DNA of 27,759 nt, taken from JAAYBY01 sp964465385 (GTDB lineage Bacteria; Bacillota; Clostridia; Saccharofermentanales; UBA5734). Positions 7,248 through 14,489 of the stretch are shown here, piece by piece. A program made the translations under genes and the position numbers. The stretch spans positions 1-27,759 of the forward strand of contig CAYXIM010000013.1 of the NCBI GenBank assembly GCA_964465385.1, read 5' to 3'. The notes beneath the pieces were generated by a model. It was given only the letters and a program-made list of their open reading frames with translations. It ran no database searches and was not told the origin of the DNA. Positions within the stretch are counted from its first letter, which is position 1; the number at the start of each line of letters is the position of its first letter.

Positions 7248-8600
7248 GTGAAAATTTTGGCTCTTAATGGGTTGTTAGGCTATGGCTACACAGAGCAATA
7301 CCTTCAGGAAGCCTTTGCCGACCCGCCTGATTATGTCGGTGTCGATGCCGGTTCCTCTGATCCTGGGCCTTACTACTTGGGTAGTGGGCACTCGTTTACA
7401 GATCGGCTGGCTGTCAAACGTGATCTGGCCTTTGCCCTGCCACTGGCTCTGGCAACCAAAGCACCCCTGATCATTGGCACGGCTGGTGGCGCAGGCAGTC
7501 GTCCGCATGTTCAGTGGCTAAAAAAGATCCTTGATGAAGTGGTTGAGGAGCAGCAGCTGTCCTTTCGTTTGGCTGTGATTTACACGGATGTTTCCAAAAG
7601 CATGGTCCAGCAAAAACTAAAAGACGGGCAAATCATCCCGATGGGACATCTGGAGCTGACCGAAAAGACGCTGGCGGAAACCGGTCCAATTGTCAGCCAG
7701 ATCGGTTCTGGGCCGATTGTGGAAGCTTTAAGCCAGGGGGTGGATGTGGTTTTGGCCGGTCGAGCCTGTGACACCGCTATTTACGCCGCTCCCTGCTTGT
7801 TACACGGCTATGACCCTGGTTTAGCCTACCACATGGCTAAAATCATGGAATGTGGTGCACTTTGTGCGGTTCCTGCAGCAGCAGCCGAGCCGCTGATGGC
7901 CCATATGGGGAAAGATTACTTTGATTTGACGCCGGTCCATCCGCAGCAAGCTTGTACGGTCAGCAGCGTTGCTGCCCACACCCTTTACGAGCAGCCCGAC
8001 CCAAACACCATCGTTGAACCAGAGGGCACTGTTGATCTGACGTCAAGCCAGTACCAGCAAATCAACGCCAGAACAGTCCGGATCAGGGGCAGCCGTTTTC
8101 AGCCGGCTGACAAGCTGACACTGAAGCTGGAAGGAGTCAGACAAGCCGGTTACCGGACCCTCTGTCTGGCTGGCATCAATGATCCGTTGACCATTCAATA
8201 TCTGGATACACTTTTTCAGGGGGCGCTGACTTTTGTCAGGCAAAACCTTACTGGGCGGATTGAGCCGCATGATTATTCCGTCAGCTTGCAACGCCTTGGC
8301 CATTGTGGTGCAGGCAGTCCTGCAGCTGATCTATCAGCTCATGCCCTGGGATTGGTTATTGATGTTGTTGGGAAAAGCCAGCAGATAGCAGATACTGTTT
8401 GTGCTCTCTTACGCTCGCGTATGCTCCACTACGATTACCCAGGGCGCAAGAGCACAGCGGGCAACCTGGCCTTTTTTCACTCACCTTCTGATTTGTCGGC
8501 AGGCAAGGTCTACACCTTCAGCATTTATCATCTCATGCAAACCGATGATCTCGGTATAACAGCAGCTATTCATTATGAACAGGTGGGTGATGACTTGTGA
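7248..8600 (+). CDS. AtuA-like protein (acyclic terpene utilisation family, DUF1446)
   Basis: The 450-residue protein matches the AtuA/DUF1446 family (PF07287). It has the N-terminal G-L-L-G-Y-G motif (8-13), GSSDPGP (35-41), the glycine-rich GTAGGAGS (77-84) and GRACDTA (171-177). AtuA was named from the Pseudomonas citronellol/geraniol cluster, but its reaction is unknown, and Firmicute homologues occur in unrelated contexts. No other terpene-degradation gene is here, so the family name should not be read as function. The start is the GTG at 7248, with GGAGG at 7237-7241 six nt upstream and the family motif beginning at once; the frame opens as early as 7152 but without a ribosome site. Its stop overlaps the next start (GTGA), implying translational coupling with DUF4387 and the hydro-lyase subunits. 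Confidence 0.85.
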   Translation: MKILALNGLLGYGYTEQYLQEAFADPPDYVGVDAGSSDPGPYYLGSGHSFTDRLAVKRDLAFALPLALATKAPLIIGTAGGAGSRPHVQWLKKILDEVVEEQQLSFRLAVIYTDVSKSMVQQKLKDGQIIPMGHLELTEKTLAETGPIVSQIGSGPIVEALSQGVDVVLAGRACDTAIYAAPCLLHGYDPGLAYHMAKIMECGALCAVPAAAAEPLMAHMGKDYFDLTPVHPQQACTVSSVAAHTLYEQPDPNTIVEPEGTVDLTSSQYQQINARTVRIRGSRFQPADKLTLKLEGVRQAGYRTLCLAGINDPLTIQYLDTLFQGALTFVRQNLTGRIEPHDYSVSLQRLGHCGAGSPAADLSAHALGLVIDVVGKSQQIADTVCALLRSRMLHYDYPGRKSTAGNLAFFHSPSDLSAGKVYTFSIYHLMQTDDLGITAAIHYEQVGDDL

Positions 8601-8920
8601 AAAAACTGATCGATCTTGCCCATACGCTGCGCAGCAAAAATGCCGGCCCGCTCCACTTGACCATAGACATTCTTTTTAACAACCAGGCGGACTTTCAACT
8701 GGTGCAAAACAGCGCTGTTTTAACACAAGAAGCGGTGGCAAAAGCATATCGTGTGCCTGCAGATCAGGTTAAAATTATACCCTACCCGGTTGTCCATGCC
8801 ATAAAAGTGACGATACCGCGCCTGAAGATCAGTGGTGCAAGCGATGATACAGACATCTACGGTTGCCAGCAGCACATGCCGTTGGCCCAGTTCATCATCA
8901 CGGAGGTGCGAGATGATTAA
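8597..8920 (+). CDS. DUF4387-family protein
   Basis: This 107-residue protein fits the DUF4387 family. Features include the N-terminal 'LAHTLRSKNAGPLHLTIDI' block, a central YPVVHAIKVTIPR segment and the DTDIYGCQQHMPL stretch near the end. As I recall, the family is found next to or fused with AtuA-like proteins. Its function is unknown. The GTG start at 8597 overlaps the TGA of the AtuA-like gene by two bases beyond the shared G. Its own last codons overlap the alpha-subunit start by 8 nt. Such tight packing suggests a protein made in fixed ratio with its neighbours, perhaps a small subunit of an AtuA/DUF4387 complex. The stoichiometry is inference. Confidence 0.8.
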   Translation: MKKLIDLAHTLRSKNAGPLHLTIDILFNNQADFQLVQNSAVLTQEAVAKAYRVPADQVKIIPYPVVHAIKVTIPRLKISGASDDTDIYGCQQHMPLAQFIITEVRDD

Positions 8921-9824
8921 GCAGGCTTTGCTCAAAGAGGCTGCTGTTGTTGCTGTCCGTCAGGGTGCCACAAGTATTCCAACAGATGTTGAGGCTGCGT
9001 TACAGGCGGCTTTGGCCCGTGAGACAGATCCGCAGGCTTCAGGCCTGGCCAGCACCCTGGACAGTCTGGTCATATCCCGTCAGCTGGGCGCGCCCGCCTG
9101 TCCAGATACCGGTTGGCCCCTTTTTTACCTGAAAGTGGGCAACGAGGCGTGGGTGGAAGGCGGCATGCTGACAACAGAAGAAACCTTGCGCCAGGTTGTC
9201 GCTGAGGCAACGCAAGCCGGTATCTTGCGTAAAACCATGAAACATCCCCTAACCGGCCATGATCCAGGTACCAACATTGGTGAAAATATTCCCTGGTTCA
9301 CGTATCAGTTTGTCCCGGGGGAAACGCTGGAACTGACTTATGCCGCAAAAGGCGGTGGTTCTGAAGTGTTTGGTGGCACACGGTCTGATATGATTGCTTT
9401 TTCAGATGGCCTTGTTGGCATCAAGCACTTCGTCATGGAGGCCTACATCGCTTCGGCGCGGGCTGGAGCTGTCTGTCCGCCAGGTATTTTGGGTATCGGG
9501 ATTGGTGGCACGGCTAATGTAGCGGCCAACTTGGCCAAAGAGGCTGCCTGCCTCAGGCTGGTTGGCTCCCAACACCCTGACGAAGCTTTTGCCAACTTGG
9601 AAAGAGAGCTGTGCACGGCCATTAATCAACTGGGATTGGGGCACATGGGCTCAGGCGGCCCCACCTCAGTCCTGGCCGTCCATGTTGAATATGCATACAC
9701 CCATATAGCAGGCGTGGCTGTGGCCACCAGCACCAACTGTTGTCTGGCCCGCAGGGCCACTGTGCAGATCGGCAGCAACGGATACCAGCTGCTGCCCGGT
9801 GCAAACTGGTTTGGAGGACGGTAA
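8913..9824 (+). CDS. class I fumarase/tartrate dehydratase-type hydro-lyase, alpha subunit
   Basis: The 303-residue protein is the Fe-S subunit of a two-subunit class I fumarate hydratase-type enzyme (TtdA/FumA N-terminal domain, PF05681). Three cysteines stand where the [4Fe-4S] ligands are expected: Cys63 in ACPDTG, Cys188 in AVCPPG and Cys276 or 277 in NCCLARR. Asp65 of the DTG motif is kept, but the Gln usual before it (CQDTG) is Pro here. The substrate loop reads NIGENIP in place of the usual NTGDNTP. These changes suggest a substrate other than fumarate, for example mesaconate/citramalate or tartrate; this is inference. GGAGG at 8902-8906 lies 6 nt before the ATG, inside the end of the DUF4387 gene. 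The enzyme type is oxygen-sensitive, in keeping with an anaerobe. Confidence 0.85.
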   Translation: MIKQALLKEAAVVAVRQGATSIPTDVEAALQAALARETDPQASGLASTLDSLVISRQLGAPACPDTGWPLFYLKVGNEAWVEGGMLTTEETLRQVVAEATQAGILRKTMKHPLTGHDPGTNIGENIPWFTYQFVPGETLELTYAAKGGGSEVFGGTRSDMIAFSDGLVGIKHFVMEAYIASARAGAVCPPGILGIGIGGTANVAANLAKEAACLRLVGSQHPDEAFANLERELCTAINQLGLGHMGSGGPTSVLAVHVEYAYTHIAGVAVATSTNCCLARRATVQIGSNGYQLLPGANWFGGR

Positions 9825-9826
9825 AG

Positions 9827-10450
9827 ATGGCTGTACATGAGTTAACGGTTCCACTGCAATACAGTGATATTGAACCGGTCAAGCTTGGTGACACTTTGTT
9901 TCTGAGCGGCCCAGTTTTCACTGGCCGTTCACGCCTGCAACGGTATGTGTTTGACCAGGGTGGGCAACTGCCTTTTTCAACAGCTGATCGAAATGCCATG
10001 ATCCATGTCGGTCCGATTGTCAAACAGCTTAACGAAGGGTTTGAACTGGTTTCCTTTATGCCCACATCGAGTGTTCGTTTTGAAAAATGGGGCGCACAAT
10101 CTGTTGAAGCATGGGGCTTAAGGCTTATCATCGGTAAAACGACAATGGGGGAAGACACCATGGCTGCCATGCGCCGCCATGGTTGTATTCATGCATCTCC
10201 GCAGTCTGTCAGCCCAAATTTATGGCGGGACAGTATCAAGATATGTGATGTTGCGTTGTTGGATGAACTGGGCAGCATTGAGGCCAGCTGGTTGTTGGAA
10301 CTGGATAAACTGGGTCCGTTTATTGTTGATATTGATGTGCATGGCCAGAACTACTTTACCAGAATGGATGAACAGGTGACCACCGCTAAAGCGGCTGTCT
10401 ACAAACAATTGGGCATCCCAGACGACTTTAAACCCACGCGACTCTATTGA
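9827..10450 (+). CDS. class I fumarase/tartrate dehydratase-type hydro-lyase, beta subunit
   Basis: This 207-residue partner corresponds to the C-terminal fumarase domain (PF05683). It follows the alpha gene after 2 nt, with GGAGG at 9813-9817 within the alpha gene. Recognisable blocks are LGDTLFLSGPVFTGR (20-34), HVGP (60-63), PTSSVR (79-84) and IIGK (101-104). Compared with true fumarases, the 'aRDxAH' motif is GRSRLQ, so Asp and His are lost. The 'GPTTSxRMD' motif is MPTSSVRFE, and the glycine after IGK is Thr. The Arg, Thr and Lys that bind carboxylates appear to be kept. It is thus a divergent beta subunit that probably handles a different hydroxy-acid. The alpha-beta pairing is clear from order and spacing; the reaction is not. 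Confidence 0.82.
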   Translation: MAVHELTVPLQYSDIEPVKLGDTLFLSGPVFTGRSRLQRYVFDQGGQLPFSTADRNAMIHVGPIVKQLNEGFELVSFMPTSSVRFEKWGAQSVEAWGLRLIIGKTTMGEDTMAAMRRHGCIHASPQSVSPNLWRDSIKICDVALLDELGSIEASWLLELDKLGPFIVDIDVHGQNYFTRMDEQVTTAKAAVYKQLGIPDDFKPTRLY

Positions 10451-10763
10451 TTGAGCCAAACCGCCCGCCTGTATCCGGTGTCTTGCGATGTGTCACAGCA
10501 GTGCTTCCAGCTTGCAGAGACAGGGGACTCAAGGATGAAAATTGCTAGCAAACGGGTCGGTTTAGACGAAAACCTCATGACGATCAGTGGGGAATAGACC
10601 TGTTCGAGCAGGTCTCATAAGTCAATCCGGTGATGCGTTTCTGGCCTGCGCCAATCAGCAGCCAGTGGTGAGGGGTGCCAGCACAGCAAAAGTAGTTTAA
10701 CGCTACGCTTGAAAAACGTCATGGCTCATCAGGCATTGATCGACCCCATCGAATGCTTGATAC

Positions 10764-10783
10764 GGTCTCAGACAGCTGAGACC
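10764..10783. promoter_or_regulatory. 8-bp-arm inverted repeat with CTGAGAC half-sites
   Basis: GGTCTCAG and CTGAGACC flank a 4-base centre. The CTGAGAC half-site is the same as in the palindrome before the DMT exporter (3823-3836), though arranged in the opposite sense. This may be a shared operator or a coincidence. Confidence 0.3.
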
Positions 10784-11028
10784 TGCCATCAATACGTTTC
10801 ACAAGATGTTGACTTTTCAGGCGTTTACCCTGTAAAAACACCAATGACATCAGTGGTGATGACGGTGACAGCTAACGGTGAAGACAAGGGCGATAGCAAG
10901 CGACACCATCTGGAGTCCAGGCTCAGTTTGAGGTTGCAGGCAGGTGCCATCTGCACCGTCGTCATGACCTTGTTTATCAGGATACCGTGACAGGCGGGTC
11001 TTGTGTCTTGTCGTTGCGGGCACAAGGC

Positions 11029-11058
11029 TTGCCACTGTCATGCTTCAAGCATTAGAAT
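11029..11058 (+). promoter_or_regulatory. candidate promoter of the DUF4003-exoA unit
   Basis: TTGCCA (11029-11034) and TAGAAT (11053-11058) are separated by 18 nt, and each matches consensus at five of six positions. The spacer contains the palindrome TGCTTCAAGCA (11041-11051). A start near 11065 would give a 65-nt leader. Confidence 0.5.
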
Positions 11059-11129
11059 TAAAGGCAGCAGGCCGCATGTTTAAAGCACCGCTCACATGAA
11101 TGCCGGTTTTGGCTTGATCGGAGGAAGGC

Positions 11130-12116
11130 ATGAACGATGCAGCAAAAAACAAACTGGATCTGTTTGCAGACAATGTCAGGCGCATGAAAAAAGACTGGAA
11201 GTGGCAAAGTGATCTGATCAAGCGGTTTGTGGCGCTTTTGTATGCCCAAGAAGGCAAGGCCGTCGACCGTGACGCCTTGAAAACCTGCCACACGATGATC
11301 AAACAAAACACCGGTGCCTTTTCCGCTTTCAGGAGCAATCTGGCCTTGGCTTTAGCAGCCTTGCTTGCTTTATCCACGCGGCCTCAGACGCTTTTCAGTG
11401 ATGTCTTGAAGGTCTATGACCTCTTGAAAAGAGAGCGCTTCCGGGCCAGTGATTATTTGGCGGTGGCAGCTTTTCAGATCGCCATTCAAACGAAACCCCT
11501 GGCTTACGAGCCTGTTGTGTTGCGGACCCGAGCCTTTTATCAAGGCATGAAAGACCAGCATTATTTTTTGACCGGTCAGGAAGACCATGTGTTTGCGGCC
11601 ATGTTAGGCCTGAGTGATCTGGCGCTTGAAGATGGATTGGCAGGCATTGAAGGGCTTTACCAGCGGCTCAAGCGGGAGTTTAAAAATAAAAACAGCGTGC
11701 AAGCCCTGGCTCAGGTTTTGGTGCTTGGTGGATCTGACGAACGGACTCTCGATCGTCTGCTGGTTTTGCGGGACCAGTTCCGTGCACAAAAAATCAAGTT
11801 GGATCGCCCTTATACGCTGCCGCTACTTGGAATTTTTGCCATGCTGCCGCAAGCGATTGAAACCCTTGTCTCAGATTTTCATGACGCCCAGCAGCAACTG
11901 AGGCGCTACAAAGGCTTCGGGCCCTGGGCGATAACAGCACAAGAACAACACCTTTTGCTGTCATCACTGCTTATTAACCGGTATGCAGGAGAACAGACAG
12001 GGGAGTTGTTAACCGCAACGCTGACAACCAGCATCAGCAGCCTGCTGCTGGCACAGCAAGCTGCCATGATGGCAGGTGTTTCTGCTTCTGTGGCCGCGGC
12101 ATCGTCATCGACATAG
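11130..12116 (+). CDS. DUF4003-family protein
   Basis: The 328-residue protein resembles the DUF4003 family of Firmicutes. It is mostly alpha-helical, with an N-terminal segment rich in Lys and aromatic residues. A mid-region is built of short helices (DQHYFLTGQEDHVFAAML near residues 138-155), and a C-terminal segment is rich in Ser and Ala that may be flexible. No catalytic motif, signal peptide or clear membrane helix is visible. A hydrophobic run LALALAALLAL (about 71-81) is short and probably buried. GGAGGAAGG at 11120-11128 ends just 1 nt before the ATG, so the effective pairing must use its left part. The gene lies 78 nt before exoA on the same strand and shares its terminator, so it may be co-expressed with repair genes. 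Function unknown. Confidence 0.75.
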   Translation: MNDAAKNKLDLFADNVRRMKKDWKWQSDLIKRFVALLYAQEGKAVDRDALKTCHTMIKQNTGAFSAFRSNLALALAALLALSTRPQTLFSDVLKVYDLLKRERFRASDYLAVAAFQIAIQTKPLAYEPVVLRTRAFYQGMKDQHYFLTGQEDHVFAAMLGLSDLALEDGLAGIEGLYQRLKREFKNKNSVQALAQVLVLGGSDERTLDRLLVLRDQFRAQKIKLDRPYTLPLLGIFAMLPQAIETLVSDFHDAQQQLRRYKGFGPWAITAQEQHLLLSSLLINRYAGEQTGELLTATLTTSISSLLLAQQAAMMAGVSASVAAASSST

Positions 12117-12194
12117 ACCATCCTGAATTCACATGTCCCTGCAACATGTGTCAGCCAGGGATAAAGAACAAGCCAAAAAGGAGAACGTAAACCA

Positions 12195-13031
12195 ATGAAA
12201 GTTATTTCCTGGAACATTGATTCACTGAATGCAGCATTGACCGGCACCTCTGCACGTGCTCTCCTGTCCCAGGCGGTGTTGGATAACCTGGCAACCTGCC
12301 AGGCGGATATCCTTGCCTTTCAGGAAACCAAGTTGCCGGAGCTGGGGCCGACCCCCAAGCATCTGGCGCTTTTAGACAAACATTTTCCAGACTATGCATT
12401 AGCCTGGAGCAGCTCAAAAGCCCCTGCGCGAACCGGTTATTCTGGCACCTTGTTCTTATACCGCAAGCATCTCAAGCCCCAGATCAGCTACCCTGAGATT
12501 GGAGCACCCAGCACCATGGACTTGGAGGGCCGCATTATCACCTTATCTTTTGACAGCTGCCACATCACACAGGTCTATACCCCCAATGCTGGAGAAGGAC
12601 TTGACCGCCTCAGCGAGCGACAGGCATGGGATGTGGCCTATGCAGACTACATGTCGGAACTGGACCGGAAAAAACCAGTCATCGCCACAGGAGATTTTAA
12701 TGTCGCCCATACTGAAATCGATTTGGCCCATCCAGAAAACAACCGCCGGTCTGCTGGCTTCACAGATGAAGAACGGCAGGGGTTCAGCCAGTTGCTGGAG
12801 CGGGGCTTTACAGATACTTTCCGTCACCTGCATGGCGATGTGGCGGGTGTCTATTCCTGGTGGGCCCAGCGGGCCAAAACCAGTAAGATTAACAATTCAG
12901 GCTGGCGGATTGATTATTTCCTGGTCAGTGACCGCCTGGCCGACCGGGTGACTGTTTCTCAGATGATTGATTCCGGCCCCAGGCAGGACCATACCCCCAT
13001 CATGTTGGAACTTGATCTTGATCTGACGTGA
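12195..13031 (+). CDS. exoA: exodeoxyribonuclease III/AP endonuclease
   Basis: This 278-residue enzyme of the EEP (exonuclease-endonuclease-phosphatase) fold cuts DNA at abasic sites and removes 3' blocking groups in base-excision repair. Catalytic positions are visible: Asn7 in SWNIDSLNA, the metal-binding Glu44 in QETK, the Tyr in VYTPN, Asp and Asn in GDFNVAH, and the terminal Asp-His pair in DHTPI. The segment NNSGWRIDYFLVS carries the usual R-x-D-Y-F block. Length is close to the family norm of 250-280. AAAAGGAGAA upstream is the ribosome site, about 10 nt from the ATG. It lies between the DUF4003 and TIGR04076 genes. The symbol follows Bacillus exoA; xth would also apply. Confidence 0.92.
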   Translation: MKVISWNIDSLNAALTGTSARALLSQAVLDNLATCQADILAFQETKLPELGPTPKHLALLDKHFPDYALAWSSSKAPARTGYSGTLFLYRKHLKPQISYPEIGAPSTMDLEGRIITLSFDSCHITQVYTPNAGEGLDRLSERQAWDVAYADYMSELDRKKPVIATGDFNVAHTEIDLAHPENNRRSAGFTDEERQGFSQLLERGFTDTFRHLHGDVAGVYSWWAQRAKTSKINNSGWRIDYFLVSDRLADRVTVSQMIDSGPRQDHTPIMLELDLDLT

Positions 13032-13083
13032 CTGAAGGCCAGGTTAACAAAAACCGGCTATCTAATCCTTACAGGAGGCGCTT

Positions 13084-13398
13084 ATGTCCCGGCAACTGAC
13101 TATCGAAAAGCATGTCGTCCAGATCACGGTGATGAAAAAATTGTATCATGCAGATCTGATTGCTGCTTATGCAGCAAACCCTGATGTGTGGACACCCTGC
13201 ACCCATTTTGAGATCGGGGACCGTTTTGTAACCGACCTTGAGGCTCCTTGGGTTATGCCTGAGGGTTTTTGTGGCTGGGCCTGGGCGGATATACAAAAAT
13301 TGGTTTACGGGATGGCCCGTGGCGGTCAGGAGGTTTTTGTCACCTGTTGCACGGATGGTTACCGACCCGTTATTTTTAAGATTGAAAGGCTCGCATAG
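13084..13398 (+). CDS. TIGR04076-family protein
   Basis: The 104-residue protein fits TIGR04076. It has an N-terminal beta strand VQITVMKK, a conserved PC-x-HFEIGD motif (38-46), PEGFCGWAWADIQKLVYGMARGG split over residues 58-80, and a final CCTDGYRPVIFKIER block. Conserved cysteines (Cys39, Cys62, and the CC pair near 87-88) suggest redox chemistry or metal binding. I know of no established function. A perfect AGGAGG at 13073-13078 lies 5 nt before the ATG, so it should be well translated. It follows exoA by 52 nt and is followed by a strong terminator, making it the last gene of the DUF4003-exoA unit. Confidence 0.85.
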   Translation: MSRQLTIEKHVVQITVMKKLYHADLIAAYAANPDVWTPCTHFEIGDRFVTDLEAPWVMPEGFCGWAWADIQKLVYGMARGGQEVFVTCCTDGYRPVIFKIERLA

Positions 13399-13443
13399 GA
13401 ACAGATTTTCTCTTGTTTTCTCTGCTTGCTATGGCCATGATGC

Positions 13444-13484
13444 AAAGACCTGTGACCAGAGCCTTGAATCACAGGTCTTTTTTT
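13444..13484 (+). terminator. rho-independent terminator
   Basis: AAAGACCTGTGA (13444-13455) pairs perfectly with TCACAGGTCTTT (13469-13480) around a 13-nt loop. A run of seven T (13478-13484) follows. It ends the DUF4003-exoA-TIGR04076 unit and separates it from the deoR promoter. Confidence 0.88.
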
Positions 13485-13505
13485 GTGAAAAGTCACATAA
13501 ATTCA

Positions 13506-13534
13506 TTGACAAGCCACTTTTCTTTCAATAAGAT
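13506..13534 (+). promoter_or_regulatory. promoter of the deoR-yjbQ-ABC operon
   Basis: A perfect TTGACA (13506-13511) is followed after exactly 17 nt by TAAGAT (13529-13534). A start near 13541 gives a 47-nt leader that contains the repeated element at 13542-13559. Confidence 0.75.
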
Positions 13535-13541
13535 GAACTAG

Positions 13542-13559
13542 AACAATCACAAACAATCA
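13542..13559. promoter_or_regulatory. direct repeat AACAATCA, candidate DeoR operator
   Basis: AACAATCA occurs at 13542-13549 and 13552-13559, one helical turn apart, right at the expected transcription start. Tandem sites over the +1 region fit autorepression by the DeoR-family protein encoded next. The assignment is inference. Confidence 0.45.
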
Positions 13560-13587
13560 TAAACGAAAACTGAAACGAGGTGGCCGG

Positions 13588-14367
13588 GTGTTCCTGGAAC
13601 AAAGACAAGCACACATTGTCGAATTGCTTGAAGCCAACGGAAGCGTATCGCTCAATGAGCTGGCAGGCCGTTTTGGCATCAGCGGGGCCACCGTTCGCAG
13701 GGATCTGAGTGACCTGGAGAAAAAGGGCCTGCTCAAACGAACCTATGGTGGTGCCGTCAGGATTTCAAGCATCTTGTTCGAGAGAGATTACCGGGAAGAA
13801 CAACAAAGCAATGCCCGGGAGAAGGAAGCCATCGCACAGGCCGTTGCCCAGCTGATTAAAGATGGCGATGCCATTATTCTGGATTCTGGAACAACGACAG
13901 AAAAAGTTGCGTCTGCGCTCCATGACCGTGACATCACCATCATCACCAATTCAGCGACCATTCCTGCGGATAGCCAGGCGCAATCTTTCCGGCCCACTCT
14001 TTATAAGGCGGGCGGGCTCTACCGGGCCAACACGCGATCGATTGTTGGTTCAGAGGCAGAACGTTTCATCCGGGCCTTGAGACCTGACAAGGCCATCATT
14101 GGCATCAACGCCATCAAAGGTGACGAATTAACCACTCCCCACGTCAGTGAACGCGACATCAAGCGAGCCATGATTGATGTTTCCAAAGAAAAATACCTGG
14201 TGGTGGACCACACCAAGTTTGGCCGGGAAAGCCTGTCAGTTGTGGCAAATATCCGTGAGTTTGATGCCATCATCACGGATGCTGGTGTCCCCGCCGATGT
14301 GGTTGCCTATTATCATTCTTTAGGCATTCAGGTCATCACAGGTGCAAGTGGCTTTCAAGAGCAGTGA
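13588..14367 (+). CDS. DeoR-family transcriptional regulator
   Basis: The 259-residue protein has the standard DeoR layout. An N-terminal winged helix-turn-helix (about residues 5-58) includes SLNELAGRFGISGATVRRDL. A C-terminal sensor domain (about 75-235) includes DGDAIILDSGTTTEKVA and a TNSATIP strand. In this family the sensor has the isomerase-like fold that binds phosphorylated sugars or related phosphates, with release of DNA on binding. The GTG start at 13588 follows GAGGTGG by about 5 nt. Being the first gene ahead of yjbQ and the ABC transporter, it probably controls them and itself through the repeat at 13542-13559. The effector is likely the phosphorylated product or substrate of the transported compound; that is inference. 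Confidence 0.9.
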   Translation: MFLEQRQAHIVELLEANGSVSLNELAGRFGISGATVRRDLSDLEKKGLLKRTYGGAVRISSILFERDYREEQQSNAREKEAIAQAVAQLIKDGDAIILDSGTTTEKVASALHDRDITIITNSATIPADSQAQSFRPTLYKAGGLYRANTRSIVGSEAERFIRALRPDKAIIGINAIKGDELTTPHVSERDIKRAMIDVSKEKYLVVDHTKFGRESLSVVANIREFDAIITDAGVPADVVAYYHSLGIQVITGASGFQEQ

Positions 14368-14384
14368 TTCCTCGACGAGCCGTA

Positions 14385-14394
14385 TGGCTTTCAG
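14385..14394 (+). repeat. dispersed intergenic 10-mer TGGCTTTCAG, copy 4
   Basis: Fourth copy, in the gap after deoR. GGCTttcAGCC can form a 4-bp hairpin. A one-mismatch copy (TGGCTTTCAA) lies just upstream at 14349, in the end of deoR. Confidence 0.35.
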
Positions 14395-14489
14395 CCTCTT
14401 GCGGCGAACAGAGGTGATCGGATAACAAAACAGAAAGGAGCAGACAGCACACGACCCTATCACCACATGAGAAGAAAGGAACGAGAAGG

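Larger units (their letters stand above)
10451..11129. other. 679-bp gap rich in small inverted repeats
   Basis: No supported gene; a 93-codon frame at 10709-10990 lacks a ribosome site and looks non-coding. Several hairpins occur in series. AGACCTG-ttcgag-CAGGTCT is at 10596-10615, GGTCTCAG-acag-CTGAGACC at 10764-10783, and CATCA-gtgg-TGATG lies near 10848. CTGGA-g-TCCAG lies near 10910, GGTGC-catct-GCACC near 10943, and CTTGTGTC pairs with GGCACAAG between about 11000 and 11027. GCAGGTCTCA (10608-10617) is also complementary to TGAGACCTGC (10777-10786). A promoter candidate ends the gap. It may be a structured RNA or decayed repeats. Confidence 0.4.

Noticed and set aside
7248..8600. Reading the AtuA name as evidence for terpene degradation
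   Set aside because: None of the other atu/liu genes is present and the operon instead contains hydro-lyase subunits.
10709..10990. 93-codon frame in the structured gap
   Set aside because: It overlaps the inverted-repeat cluster, has no ribosome site and a low-complexity translation.
10464..10998. Long-range inverted repeat CCCGCCTG...CAGGCGGG with TATCC...GGATA inside, suggesting ends of a small mobile element
   Set aside because: The arms are out of register by 6 nt, no target duplication flanks them and a match of this size in GC-rich DNA over 500 bp can be chance.
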